This document shows positions 52,286 through 63,240 of a DNA stretch of 64,000 nt, one piece after another. The notes below the pieces were generated by a model. It was not told the DNA's origin. It saw nothing but the letters and a program-made list of their open reading frames with translations, and did no database searches. The first letter of the stretch is position 1. Each line of letters starts with the position of its first letter. Source of the stretch: Gadus chalcogrammus. Lineage: Eukaryota; Chordata; Actinopteri; Gadiformes; Gadidae. Where the stretch lies: positions 310,001-374,000 of the forward strand of contig NC_079422.1 of the NCBI RefSeq assembly GCF_026213295.1, written 5' to 3'. A program made the position numbers and the translations under genes.

Positions 52286-52954
52286 TGAAGGGAAAAACGG
52301 TCTGTCTAGTTACTGGATCAGATAAAATGAGACGGAGAGGTAATAAAGTCTATCGGCACGAGGACCTTGGATTTATTAAGTAAAGTGGCAACGGTTATAC
52401 AGAGTCATAAAGCGTGAGAAATCGAATATGTCTAAGTCCCTAATCAGCGCTGATGGTTCGTCCAGAGCTTCGCCTCCGTGGAAGGTCTGCTTCAGAAGAA
52501 GGTGCAGAGTCTCTGTGTGACACACTCTTATGCTGTATCTTCCTCTTGGTGAGGTGTGTGCGTTTGAGACGTATGTGGTTCTGTGTGTCTTTGCGTGACC
52601 TTGGCTCTCAGGCCCTAGTGTATCTTCTCGTGTTCTTCCTGATGGGGGAGCGCCTCAAAGAGTCTCCTGTTTGTGGCCCTCCCGTTCTGAGGATGAAACA
52701 GTGCATTGTCTGAGTGTTTACCATTTGCCTGGCGGAGAAATGGGGCCTTAGCTCTGGCCTCGACCTGACTATGTTATCATGTGTGTGTTATGTGTTTAAA
52801 AGTTGAATGTGACTGCCATGTGTTGTGCTCATCAGGCGTTAAGAGTTGACTATTGTAAGGTGACTGCCATGTGATGTGCTGATCGGGCTGGGGTAGGAGT
52901 TAGCTATATTTATAATGTACATGTGATGTGCTCAGCAGGTTATTTTGCCCAACA
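52286..52954 (-). repeat. ERV 5' LTR
   Basis: 669 bp, identical by eye to the left LTR. A polyadenylation signal on the minus strand lies at 52372-52377. Confidence 0.93.
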
Positions 52955-53094
52955 ATATAATAGGTAAGGTGACTACATAATATGATATAATATATGTCAT
53001 AATGTGTTGATTTATATGATATAATATATTGCATTATCCACACCTTCAACAAATGTAGGGAAAAAAGTAGGTACGCAGTACATTACAAGTACAA

Positions 53095-53736
53095 TCAAAG
53101 ATTTAATTTATTTTGTATATGCTGTAACAGCATACTCCGCACCACGGATGCCTCTGCTGTGGGCATTTCCTGACACGGCTGTGCTGTTGGTTGTATATCT
53201 GGGACTGGAGGTAGGCCTACATCTCCAGCGTGTATTTCACATATATTGTGAAGTACACAACATGCTGAAACAACGGTAGGGATGAAACTGTGGTGTATGT
53301 CACTTCTTTTTGCCAAGACTCTCCATCTACCTTTCAGGCGGCCAAAGCTGTGCTCCACAGCAACACAAATTGAATTAAGATGTTGGTTAAATGCTTCCTG
53401 TGCTGGTGTAAGGTGTGGGCCAGGGTAGGCTTTCATCAGCCAGGGAAGGAGGGGGTACGCGGGGTCACCTGCAATTACCAATGGGATGTCTACACCCTCT
53501 AAATTCAAACTGGCTTGGGGATGCAGCGCCGGATTGCAGTACAGGCTGGACTGTCTAAATACAGCTGCATCGTGTGTGCTCCCTGGGATTCCGACAAAAA
53601 TGTTTCGGAACAAGCCTCTGTCATCCACCACAGCTTGTAGTACGACAGAGGCCCAGCACTTTCTGTTTATGTAGTCTCTGTATCCTTCCTGGGGTGGAAG
53701 AATTGGGATATGCGACCCATCAATTGCACCATAGAC
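53095..53736 (-). pseudogene. Harbinger transposase exon 2 (DDE domain)
   Basis: Begins after an acceptor (CTGTAG) at 53736 and ends at a stop at 53095. DDE_Tnp_4 motifs: VYGAIDGSHIPILPP (Asp 1), CWASVVLQAVVDDRG, GIPGSTHDAAVFRQS, LVIAGDPAYPLLPWLMKAY (Asp 2) and VAVEHSFGRLKGRWRVL (Glu). The catalytic residues and this exon are intact. The first exon is not. Confidence 0.88.
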
Positions 53737-54017
53737 CTACAGAGAAAAATTACATATTAATATTAAACATTTGCTAACTCTCGTAAGTGGCATTCACCTT
53801 CATAACTAATACATAATAGGCTATAAAAAGAACACATGGACACAATTGTTATTTAGGCTTTTTAATCAAAAATAAAGAAATATGCTCTAGCACAGCCGTT
53901 CTCAATCTGTGGTACGCGTACCACTGGTGGTACGCGAGCGCCCTCTAGTGGTACGCGGAGTATGAACGATTTTTTGAAGCAATTTTTTGAAGTTGAAGCA
54001 ACCGTAAAAAAAAAAAT

Positions 54018-54907
54018 CAGGGATGGGCGTGGGGAATCGATAACTCGAGTACTACTCGTTACAAATGAACTCGGTTGGTGGACAGGCAAACTCGAGTTTG
54101 CATACACACAAACAAACAAAGCAAATGTATCAATTTTCTGTGCGGCGCCACTAACGCATGCCGTGGGCACAAAGCAAATTAAATGTATCCATTTCTGTGT
54201 GGCGCGTTCCGTGCCGTGTGCAGGCACGCCAGAATTCAAAAAGTTAAGAGATGGCGGTTAAAGCAAAGCGCAGCGAAGAATTGAAATAGGCCTACTTTAA
54301 AGAAATAGGAGATCATAAGGTGAAATGTAAAATATGCCAAGCGAAATCGAGCTACCAGAGTAGCTACTACAAGTACTAGGCGGCAACATATGCTCCTGAA
54401 ACACAACGGTGAGTTCGGGAAAGCAGACCCGCAGCAACCAAGTGTGTCGGCTATTTTAACCGCCGCAAGACGCAGCCGTAATCCCGGCCGTGTAGAGAAG
54501 TTCACAACGCGTAATCCATAGTCCATTTGCTGCCGTTTTATTTGCAGCTTTAAATTATTTGCAATGGTTAGGCTACTTGTTTCGTTTTAGTTTTTTTTTA
54601 AACTGTTACAGGCCTTGGTTCGACGTGATTTAAATTGTGAGACGCATAGGCCTATTTATTTTTGTAAGGAAAATGTGTTTTGAACGTTTGCAAAAATAAA
54701 TAATGAATCTGATAACGCTGACTGTTTTGATGGAGAGTAAGCATTAGGCCTACATGTTTGGTTGGTAATATTGCCGTTCATCATCAGGCCTCTTCCTGCT
54801 GCAGTTGCGTTGCATTCTAAAAATAGATTTGATTAAACGAGTACTCGATCTCGATTGATCCTCGAGGATTTCCTTCGATCACTCGAGTTTACTCGTGCCC
54901 ATCCCTA
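54018..54907 (+). mobile_element. Nested hAT with BED-finger remnant
   Basis: Ends CAGGGATGGGCGTGGGGAAT (54018) and, on the minus strand from 54907, TAGGGATGGGCACGAGTAAA. Inside, the plus strand reads EIGDHKVKCKICQAKSSYQS, then, with frame changes, HMLLKHNGEFGKADPQQPSV, a ZBED-type finger (about 54251-54530). The catalytic core is deleted. Confidence 0.7.
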
Positions 54908-55017
54908 GGCCATGTACCCATCATATGCAATCATCTTAAACCTGCATTGACTAACTACTGTGACGACGAGTAGGGGAAGCAACATTTTTGCAAAATCGTC
55001 CTGAGACGTTGAAAGTC

Positions 55018-55150
55018 TGCTTTCAGAGGCCAGACATTTCTGGACTTTTGGATCCAGCGACGCAGCGAATATCCTGCGCTTTCAGACAAGGCTGTGCGCT
55101 TTCTCATTCCATTTGCGACCAGGCTTCTCTTGGTCGCAAATGGTCGCAAA
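55018..55150 (+). pseudogene. hAT dimerisation fragment (SCAND3/ZBED5-like)
   Basis: Plus strand reads FLDFWIQRRSEYPALSDKAV then RFLIPFATRLL, the conserved block before the C-terminal dimer core of this hAT type. The reading decays immediately downstream. Confidence 0.6.
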
Positions 55151-56310
55151 TCTTAATTTATCCCCAAAAACGCAACTGATCGGAGGCATGCATCACATTT
55201 AAGGATTTTAAAAACGGATTCTTATTATTTTTTTTAAAAAATGCATTCGGAAGAGAAGGGAGACTAGCGTTGCTCACGGGTTGAAATGAAAGGGAGGAAA
55301 GGGGACAGAGTTGCCTGCGGAAGCGATGTCTGAGATGCAGAGACTGCTTCACGCTACCAGTGTCAGTTTTGTACGGTGTGGAATGAGAGCTCGGGAAGGC
55401 ACTATTGCGCAAGTACGCCTGCGTGCTTGCGCAATAATGAAATAGCGGTAATATTTCCACATTAATTGATAAAATAACAGGGGATGGGAAGGGGGGATGG
55501 CTGTTTCAGAAGGGGGATGATTTTGATCATTTTAATTCCAAAGGGGGATGCCATCCCCCCTCAACTTGTGTGCTGGAAGCAGGTTGGATACTGAACCAAG
55601 TCTGAGGCTAAAGCTAACCTCAATCGACCCCTCCCACTAAGCATGATGGGCCTAATTTTCAATGTGTGCCTGAGTACATTCTCCTTCAAACCTAAACATA
55701 GTTTATATTCTGACCTTATGGCACTTACTGCAGTATTTTTTAATAGTGAATACGTTGTTTTTCTATGATACACTTGTTCTTACTCATGATAGTTTGATTA
55801 CAGTGTTATCGCAGTACACATGATTTCTCTCTTTGCTGCGCATGATTACTTATAACAGGATTGTTTGACTCCAGTATTTAAATATTCATGTTCAATTCTT
55901 TGAATGTTTTGATGCAGTACAATTTACCTCACATGATTGGTTGACTGCAGTTGTTAACATTAATATTCAGTGCTCTGAATGCTTTAATGCAGTATACTTG
56001 TTAATAACCTCACTAGATTGACTGGTATGTTATATGCCAGATGATATCCCCATTTGCTGGGTAGCCCTATTGAGGCAGTTGTTCAATTGTTAGTATTATC
56101 CCGTTGCAAGTGTTTAAATACATGAGTTATAGACAGTTGGTTGCTTCAGTCAAGTCAAGTTATGTGAATAATAAATCGTGTTATTAATATTAATGCCTTC
56201 TGTGTAAACTCTATGTAGTTATAGGCCTACGCACTTTATTTTAATTCCGGTGGTACTTGGAGAGCCAAATCATTTCTAAGGTGGTACTCATGGTAAAAAG
56301 TTTGAGAACC
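55151..56310. other. Remainder of the hAT, no domain seen
   Basis: Contains a G-rich patch with an inverted 'gggggat gcc atccccc' (about 55543-55560) and A/T-rich sequence. No coding signal. Confidence 0.4.
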
Positions 56311-56805
56311 ACTGCTCTAGCATATCATTGCGTTATTTGAGGTGTGATTTATGCATTGAGGCATCCCAACTTCCTCCATTCCATGAACTGTGCATAGTTT
56401 TGTAGGCTAATATATTTCAATGTAATGAAATGGCTTCGAAGCACATTTCCAATGATAGACATTACTTGAGCTGAAACAGCAGGTAGTGCATCCAAAAATG
56501 TTCAATGTTAACATTCAATTGATTGAACAGTTGATTTTCGTTGGGAAGTGGGGGCAAAGGCTATTCTGGCTATAAGGCAAAATCCAAATGGCCGGAAGTA
56601 GAGGGGCGGGACTTTCCCAGACAACGCAAAGGCTACTACACCGTAGATATGAATATGGGCTACACGTTTGTCAGTCTGCTGTGAAGGCGTGGCAGGACTA
56701 TCCTACGTCATCGCCTGCCAGTTTAAAAAGAGCTAGCACAGAACCGAATGTTTATACGGACAACATGACAGCAGGTGAGGAAGTCCTCTCATAGCCTACA
56801 CTCAC

Positions 56806-57346
56806 CTGGGGGATGTGATGCTTCATTGCATTCTTGTAGGCGATCTGCTGGGCCTCTTCATGTTGATGTAATGCCGGAGCAGATGGCAACGGATTGTACG
56901 GCACACAGAGTACACACATCGGTGGACTGTGGTGATGCTCACACCGAACTTGCCGGCAACTACTCTGTACTCACAGCAACTTGCTAACTTGTATAACGCG
57001 ATTGCTACTCGCTTTCGGGTTGGTACAGCTGGCCTTCGGCTTGGTGTATTCGGCCGAAGATGTGGCTCCAAGGCAGAACATAATTCACCAAAGTCTCCCT
57101 GGACATTCTGAAGTATGTTATCCACTGGTGCTCAGTAAAATGCCCCAAAACATCTACCTCCCACCAGACACTTGAGCGATGTCGCTGCCACACCTGCGGC
57201 GATGGGCGCCGAGGTAACGCCAGGCAAGCCTCGACCAGGCTCAGCAGTTCCACCCTTCTTGCCCTCATCCTTCGCCGCAATACTATTATAGCTGTGATCA
57301 GCTGACATATTACCATTAAACATTGTCTGGCCAATCGGTTCTCCAT
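56806..57346 (-). pseudogene. Harbinger transposase exon 1, two frameshifts
   Basis: ATG at 57346. Reads SVWWEVDVLGHFTEHQWITY FRMSRET, shifts frame near 57090, then FGELCSALEPHLRPNTPSRR, RKRVAIALYKLASCCEYRVV, GVSITTVHRCVYSV (helix-turn-helix-like) and LLRHYIN. It shifts again before EEAQQIAYKNAMKHHIPQ and the donor GTGAGT at 56805. Typical Harbinger N-terminal half, disabled. Confidence 0.82.
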
Positions 57347-58005
57347 TATAAATACTAGTATGTAGTAGATTAAAATATACCGTTTGAAAAGCAGTCAAAA
57401 TACCGTTTGAAAAGCAGTCAGCCTGGCAGCACGAGTCAGGAAAATAACTGCCAAAAGGGACCGCAAGACTTTTTTTGTTTTGAGCCATTATTTCTTTTTA
57501 GTCTCAGATGAGCCACATAAAGACGATTACAATAAAAAGTTAGGATATTTAACAGTAACTTTTATTTAACAGGGGGGTTTAATTCATTTTCAGCAAGTTA
57601 TTTAAGTAGGCTAATGTTCCGCGTTTTCAGAATCAGTTCGTCTTTGGATAAAGGTTTTCCCATTTCAGTTCACTTCTGTTCGCCCGTAAGCTGACGATTC
57701 CCATTGACGGAAATGGAGGGAAATATTGTGTTATTATGATTATTATGTCGTCGAAGTGCAGCAAATAAAAGAGCCTAGAGGCTCGCGTACATTGGTCCCT
57801 GCGCTGCTGTTACCTTCCCAGAAGGTTCTATTTCGCTACATTGTTGATGGAAAATCATCTAGTGGGTCAGAAAAATGCGCTTCAACACGGGGCATTGTGA
57901 CACAATTTTAATTCGCTATAATCATTCTGTCGATGGAAAACCGTTTAGGCGCTTCTTATGTCGCTACAAATTAATTCGCTTTAAGAGTTAATTCGCTTGA
58001 AAATC
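57347..58005. other. Harbinger right subterminal region
   Basis: Non-coding sequence between the transposase start and the terminal repeat, with 'tcgct' and 'gatggaaaa' words shared with 39363-39560. Confidence 0.6.
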
Positions 58006-58023
58006 TGATGGAAAAAGGACTCT

Positions 58024-58665
58024 TGTTGGTTATTTTAACCTCTGGTGTTCCGCAGTCAATGTAGCAAGCTTGGACCAACTGGGTGACTTAGTGGTATTGG
58101 AGCAGTTTAGAAACATTGTACCAGAGCATCTGGCTGCCTTTATCAATGAGCACAAGGTTAAAACGCTGCAGAGGCTGCCGTACTCTCGGACAAGTATGCT
58201 TTAACTCATAGAAATAACGGTGGGGACTTTGTACAGCCTAGACCTGTCAGTCACACTCGAGATGAGTGTCGGACGACTCGTTACCATGGGAACAATAGTG
58301 GTCAGTTTGTGGTTAGACAGGATTCCTCATATAGGAATAAGGCTGAATCTGAAAGGTGCAATTATTGTGGGGAAAGTGGTAATTGGAAGAAGGACTGTCC
58401 GTCACTACGGAATAAACTCACAAGCAGGTCAAACTTCAGCAGACCATACTCCGCTAAAGGGGTTGGATGCATGGCGAATGTTCGTCAGTCGAATCCCACA
58501 CCCAACGATGAGCAGGTGAACAAAATCCCTACGGAGGGTACTGCTTCGGAAGGGGGTTCAGGTTGTGGGGTGCCGGGCCGTCCTGTGGAAGGCCAGTGCT
58601 TTTCTGAATCCGCTTTTGGGCACGTAGGCGAAGGCTACACTAGAGTGTTAACTGCGTGTGCGGTT
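58024..58665 (+). pseudogene. Gypsy-like gag: capsid end and zinc knuckle
   Basis: LVGYFNLWCSAVNVASLDQL, GDLVVLEQFRNIVPEHLAAF and INEHKVKTL continue the capsid from 39346 across the Harbinger insertion. After a stop at 58202, another frame has the knuckle CNYCGESGNWKKDC, with Asn in place of His. It runs to TRVLTACAVTR, where an insert begins. Confidence 0.75.
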
Positions 58666-58672
58666 ACACGTG

Positions 58673-59180
58673 TGTAACGTGCGCGTTTGGCTGAACCCAA
58701 GTGCACAGACTGGCGACGAGCGTGGAACAGAGTCAATAGTTTATTTCGTAGACAGGCGAGTAGTCAGACAAGCAGGGATCAGGAACCAACGGGGTAGTCA
58801 GACAGGCGGGGATCAGGAACCGGCAGGAGAGTCAGACAGGCGAGGATCAGGAACCAGAAGGAGAGTCAGACAGGCAGGGATCAGGAACCGGCAGGAGAGT
58901 CAGACAGGCGAGGATCAGGAACCAGAAGGAGAGTCAGACAGGCAGGGATCAGGAACCGGGAGAATAGTCAGACAGGCAGGGATCAGAGAGCAGGCAGGAG
59001 CGGTGGTAGGTCAAGAGTAGAATCGCGGGAAAGCACTGTGAAACACAAGAAACAATCTGGCAGGGAATGTTTGTGAGGAGAGGACTGATATAGGGGAAAC
59101 ACAGGTGAAGGTGGTTGGGTTAATTGGGAGTGATCAGGGTGGCAGGCAGGTGAATGAGAAAACCAGGGGGGGATCATGAC
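58673..59180. mobile_element. LTR-like insert with internal 34-bp array
   Basis: Bounded by ACACGTG at 58666-58672 and 59181-59187, a likely target duplication. Inside, about seven copies of a 34-base unit ('gtcagacaggcrrggatcag' plus 'gaaccrgmaggaga') lie at about 58765-58985. Removing the insert rejoins the gypsy frame (TACAVTR to ACANSHSQVMDG). No coding capacity. It may be a solo LTR. Confidence 0.65.
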
Positions 59181-59187
59181 ACACGTG

Positions 59188-60162
59188 CAAACAGTCATTC
59201 GCAGGTCATGGATGGGTCGAGTGCAAATAAACCTGCATGCCCACAAATACCGAATTGGCCATCAACGTTAGATCGTGATGATATTATTCTGGCTCAGAAA
59301 GAAGATGATGGGTTAACAGAATTAAGGGATGGGGTTTTGTCAGGGGAAGAATTGCAGAGAGCAGACCAGGGATATTTGAGTCATGATGGATTGCTTAACC
59401 GTAAATTTGTATCCTTGAAAGATTGAGACGTTGTGCCAAGGAAATACAGGGAACAAGTGTTAAGTACAGCGCATGGGGAGGGGGCTGGACACTTCGGGGT
59501 GAATAAGACATATGATCGGCTACTACAGCATTTCTAATGGCCGCGATTGACGCGTGATGTGTCAGCGTATATTAAAACATGTCATATCTGTCAAATAGCT
59601 GGTGAGCCAAATCAGTGGGACAGCCATTTGAACATCTGTTAATAGACTGTGTTGGTCCACTACCCCCATTGAAGTCGGGTTTGAAATATTTGTTGACCGT
59701 AATGTGCCAAACAACGAGATCTACTGCAGCATTCCTGATAAGGAGTATACACACAAAGTCCATCGTTAAAGCCCTGTCTCAATTTAACTCAGTTTTTGGG
59801 ATTCCGAAAGTAATTCAATCTGTCCGTGGCAGGAATTTCACTTCCAAGATGTTTTGAATCAACTTCGGGTGAAGCATAGCCTGAGTAGCGCACATCCTCC
59901 CCAGAGCCAAGGTGCGCTCAAGCGATTGAATTCCACCTTAAAGTCTTTGCTGCGGGCGTACTGTTCAGAGTTACAGTGCGATTGGGAAGAAGGCCTCCCG
60001 TGGTTGCTGTTGGCAGCACAGGAAGTATCGCAAGATAGTCTATGTTTTAGCCCAAATGATGTAGTATTTGCTCACAAGGTTCACGGTCCAATGTCCATGC
60101 TTAAGGATGGTTTGTGCCGTGTTCATTTGGAAAAAAGGTTGCTGAGTCAGGATCACTTGTAA
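59188..60162 (+). pseudogene. Gypsy-like integrase, broken
   Basis: LDRDDIILAQKEDDGLTELR is followed by the HHCC module (AHGEGAGHFGVNKTYDRLL, CHICQIAGEP) with a stop after LLQHF. A frameshift near 59610 leads to the core: FEHLLIDCVGPLPPLKSGL (Asp 1 kept), KVIQSVRGRNFTSKMF (Val where Asp 2 is expected), stop, then PQSQGALKRLNSTLKSLL (Lys where Glu is expected). Order gag then integrase without RT between suggests either a Gmr1-like gene order or deletion of RT. Confidence 0.75.
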
Positions 60163-60516
60163 CTCACTTTATTTGGTAAAGGTTCGCTATGATATCTATA
60201 AAGCAAAAGGAGAGGAATTTTATATACACGCGTGGAGATACGCTTAGTAAGACATCCGATGGATGCGTTACCTGGAGCGTTCTGCCCTCCTGGGCTATGT
60301 GTTGTGACTTTTATACTCGGCAGGCATGGACTCCATAATGTGCTCTGATTGGCTAAGCATGGTGCTGAGCTCCCGCCTCCTGGATACCCGTATGTGTACT
60401 CGGTGCAGGTCCCTTGTGGCTATGTGTGGGCATCACAACTTGGTTTGTGGCTTGGTGCTGACCTCTTGTGGCTATGTGTGAGATTTACACTTGTTTTTGT
60501 GGCCTTGAGTGTCTGG
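60163..60516. other. Unassigned, possibly gypsy-like 3' part
   Basis: No domain or LTR match found. Confidence 0.35.
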
Positions 60517-60759
60517 GTTCTATTTCATGTAGGCTACGCCGTCTAGGCTTCGCCTTATGGGCTTGTCGCGTGAAAAATTCAAACTATGCACCTATCAGCT
60601 GAAAATTCAAACTATGCACCTATCAGCGTGGGCACCGCCCACATTTCCCACGGTATCGTGTATATAGCGCGGTGAATACCGTCGCTCATCCTCCCTTTTC
60701 TTTCAGCACTTGTGCTTATCAGCGAGAAATTGAGAACTACTATTAAGAAGAAGATGAAG

Positions 60760-61500
60760 ACTTAAACACGGATCTCCCGAGCCGGTGGCAGCGGCTCGGG
60801 CGAGGCCGCGGACAAACGGCCCCTTTTCAGGGCCACCTGAGAGCGCTCCTGGAGCTAGGTCCTTTTCAGGACTCCTATGCGCCTCCTGTCCCGCCTCCCT
60901 GGCACCGGGTGACGCGGGCACTTGGCGTGCTCTGTGTGCCTCGGCACCGACCACGCCGAGGCTGCTATGGCGGCCCCCGTCTCCTGTGTCGCCTGCCGGG
61001 AGCTGCCTGAAGAGGGGATCCTCTCCAGGCATCTCTTCTTTTCCCCTGCGGTGGACCTGACGCGATGGCATCATCGACGTCGACGACAACGCCTCCATGG
61101 ACGGCGACTTGGCGTCCGGTTTTTCCCGCTCTCGGGTTACAACCGCCACCGTCGCGGGGAGATCATGGGTGAGGCGGCGGCCATCAAAGGGTTTCCCATG
61201 CCGGCCCCGCCTCTCGCCCCCGTATCTGACGATATGCAGGGCGAGTGCTTTCGCAACCCATCTGCTTCCCGGCGGGTTACCCCTTGTTCCCGCCTGTGCA
61301 GCACTTGTTTACTGCTGCAGGTGGGGACCCTTCTACCCTGAAGGCTCCGGTAAGCGAGGGGGATCCCTCGCCTGGAGCCTCCACTGGCAGCGCTTCTCTA
61401 TCCGGGCGCCGGATGTCGCCCGGACAGAGAAGCCGCTGCCCCCCGACCGCCTCCAGAAGCAGATTGTCGGCCTAAAGGACGGTAGGCCGGCAATCCGTGG
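60760..61500 (+). pseudogene. DIRS gag, copy 2, frameshifted
   Basis: Same protein as copy 1 gag, spread over several frames: FSGPPESAPGARSFSGLLCA, then CVACRELPEEGILSRHLFFS, then GEIMGEAAAIKGFPMPAPPL. The position equivalent to the start codon is followed at once by a stop. Confidence 0.75.
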
Positions 61501-62289
61501 CGGCGGTCAACAACATCGCCCTGCTCTCCTCTGCCATGGTCTCCTTGTTTGCTGACAGGGAGGCCTACGGCCCGGAGGAAGCCGCGAGATGGCTGGCGGT
61601 TTCCCGCTTTTTCCAGCGCCATCCTCCAGCTATGCCAGCCGATAGCCGTTTCGGCCGGCCGGCATATGGCGTGGGCTACCATGATTCAAAGGGTCACATG
61701 GCTCTCCCACACTGCGGTGCAGGAACGAGAGCGGGCCAGCCTCGTCCAGGGTCCACTAGCGCCTGATGGCCTATTTGGTCCCCGGTTCTCCGAGGTGCTC
61801 GCGCACCAGCAGTCAGTCCGTGAGAATCGTTCCCGGTTCGGGGCGATTCTCACGGTCTCCTCCCACCAGCAGGCTGGGAGGAGGCGGGGTCCAGGCCGGT
61901 CCCAGCGTTCCAGGGGGCCGCCTCCGACTCCAGCCCCGGTGCTGCAGCAGCCGGGTAGAGCAGCGCCACGGACCGGTAAGTTCCGGAAGCTTGCTCCTAC
62001 TTTTTCTTTCCCTATTAAAAAAAAAAGCCTCCACCCTTCCGAAGCAGTACCCTCCGTAGGGAGAGCCTCCTCCCTTTCAAGGCGAAGCCCCCCTTGGCTC
62101 ACACGCAGTGTGGAGGCGGTAGGGGCAGAGGAATACGGGTTATTCCGGACGGTCTTCCTCAGCTGTCGGCTCGCCCTCTCTCCGACCGCTATGCGTGTTG
62201 GCAAGAGCGGTGCGTTCTGCCATCGTGGTTGGACACCACGTTGAGATGGGGCCATCCCATACAGTTCAAGCGTCGTCCCCCACCCTTTA

Positions 62290-63240
62290 TGGGGTTGGTG
62301 GAGACCACGCTACGGGACCCGGCTGCGAGCAGGGCTCTGGCAGCAGAGGTGACACGTCTCTTGGTAAAGGGGGCCATCACTGTCGTTCCCCCCCACGAGT
62401 CTCACCTAGGGTTTTATTCCCGCTACTTCCTGGTTTCCAAGAAGCCAGGGGAAAAGAGACCTATTCTGGATCTTCGCGTGTTCAACAGATCCGTTGCCAC
62501 GAGGAAGTTCAGAATGCTCACTGTCGGAGCGTTGTTCCGGTGTGTGAGAGAGGGCGATTGGTTCACATCCCTGGATCTCAAGGAGGATTACTTCCACGTC
62601 CCTGTTCGGCAGGCGCACAGGAAGTTTCTCCGCTTTGCCTTTATGGGGATGGCATACGAGTACCAGTGTCTGCCGTTCGGCTATTCCCTGGCTCCGCGCA
62701 CCTTCTTGAAGTGTGTGGAGACGGCGTTGGAACCGCTCAGGCGTCAGGAAAAGAGGATTCTCTTCTACCTAGATGACCTGCTTCTTCTGAGCAACTCAGA
62801 AGAGACCGCGAGAAGGGAGACTGTGTTGGTGATAAACCATCTCGCCTTCCTGGGTTTTGCCATCAACTGGGAGAAGAGCTCCCCGCTCCCAAGCCGGCAG
62901 ACAGTCTACTTGGGGCTTTGCCTAGACTCAGCCACCATGACTGCGATGCTTTCGCCTCCTCGGCGAGACGCCATCCTGTCGACGCTCTCTCGTTTTCGCG
63001 TTCGCAGAAACGTGACCGCACTGTCCACCATGCGCCTGTTAGGGCTGATGGCAGCTGCCCACCCCGTGGTCCCCCTGGGTCTGCTTTTTATGCGCAGACT
63101 CCAGCGGTGGTTTGCTCGCCAACGGTTAGACTCCAGGCGACACAAGCTCAGGGTGCTCCTCGTTTCCCGTTCGGTGTCGTCAGACCTGGAATATTGGAAA
63201 AGACCCTCCGCCCTTTCTCAGGGGTGTTCCCCTGGGCAGG
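62290..63240 (+). CDS. DIRS reverse transcriptase, copy 2
   Basis: In a frame open from 62094 to 63842. EVTRLLVKGAITVVPPHESH, SRYFLVSKKPGEKRPILDLR, WFTSLDLKEDYFHVPV (first Asp), YEYQCLPFGYSLAPRTF, ILFYLDDLLLLSNS (catalytic pair), FAINWEKSSPLPSRQTVYLG, and a long thumb/connection part. The RT looks complete, unlike copy 1. The natural start lies within gag-pol and cannot be set here. Confidence 0.85.

Larger units (their letters stand above)
42272..52954 (-). mobile_element. Gamma-type endogenous retrovirus, internally deleted, minus strand
   Basis: Two 669-bp LTRs bound the element (TG...CA on both strands). Reading from the right: 5' LTR, a tRNA-Trp-type primer site, a long repetitive leader, gag, remnants of integrase, env, about 1.2 kb without a gene, a G-rich polypurine stretch, 3' LTR. 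Protease, RT, RNase H and the integrase catalytic core are absent. The flanks are A/T-rich and I cannot call a clean target duplication. It sits between the two Harbinger genes. Confidence 0.9.
53893..56314 (+). mobile_element. hAT (Charlie/SCAND3-like) with perfect 8-bp target duplication
   Basis: Ends CAGCCGTTCTCAATCTGTGG (left) and, from 56314 on the minus strand, CAGTGGTTCTCAAACTTTTT. Target duplication CTCTAGCA at 53885-53892 and 56315-56322. It lies in the Harbinger transposase intron and contains another hAT near its left end. Confidence 0.93.
39347..58021. mobile_element. PIF/Harbinger transposon (about 5.6 kb plus insertions)
   Basis: Perfect 16-bp inverted termini AGTCCTTTTTCCATCA (39347-39362) and its complement at 58006-58021. 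Sub-terminal sequences at both ends share 'gatggaaaa', 'tcgct' and 'gcgctt' words. Two convergent genes: Myb/SANT-like on plus (39675-42251) and DDE transposase on minus (53095-57346). It sits in the gypsy gag; flanks are 'gacact' and 'cttgtt', so a 2-bp CT duplication is possible. It contains an ERV and a hAT. Confidence 0.88.
35249..60516 (+). mobile_element. Gypsy-like LTR retroelement, deeply interrupted
   Basis: Pieces of one gag-pol appear in order on the plus strand: gag start 35287-35424, gag capsid 39189-39346 and 58024-58203, zinc knuckle 58309-58665, integrase 59188-60162. Between them lie a LINE, a Harbinger transposon and an LTR-like insert. The outer limits are set only by the two DIRS copies on either side. 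LTRs were not identified. Confidence 0.55.

Noticed and set aside
42266..52960. Target duplication for the ERV
   Set aside because: Flanks are A/T-rich (ATAAAT and ATATAA); several off-by-one matches are possible and none is clean, so I do not claim one.
60703..62255. Minus-strand frames in DIRS copy 2
   Set aside because: Antisense shadows of gag and RT.
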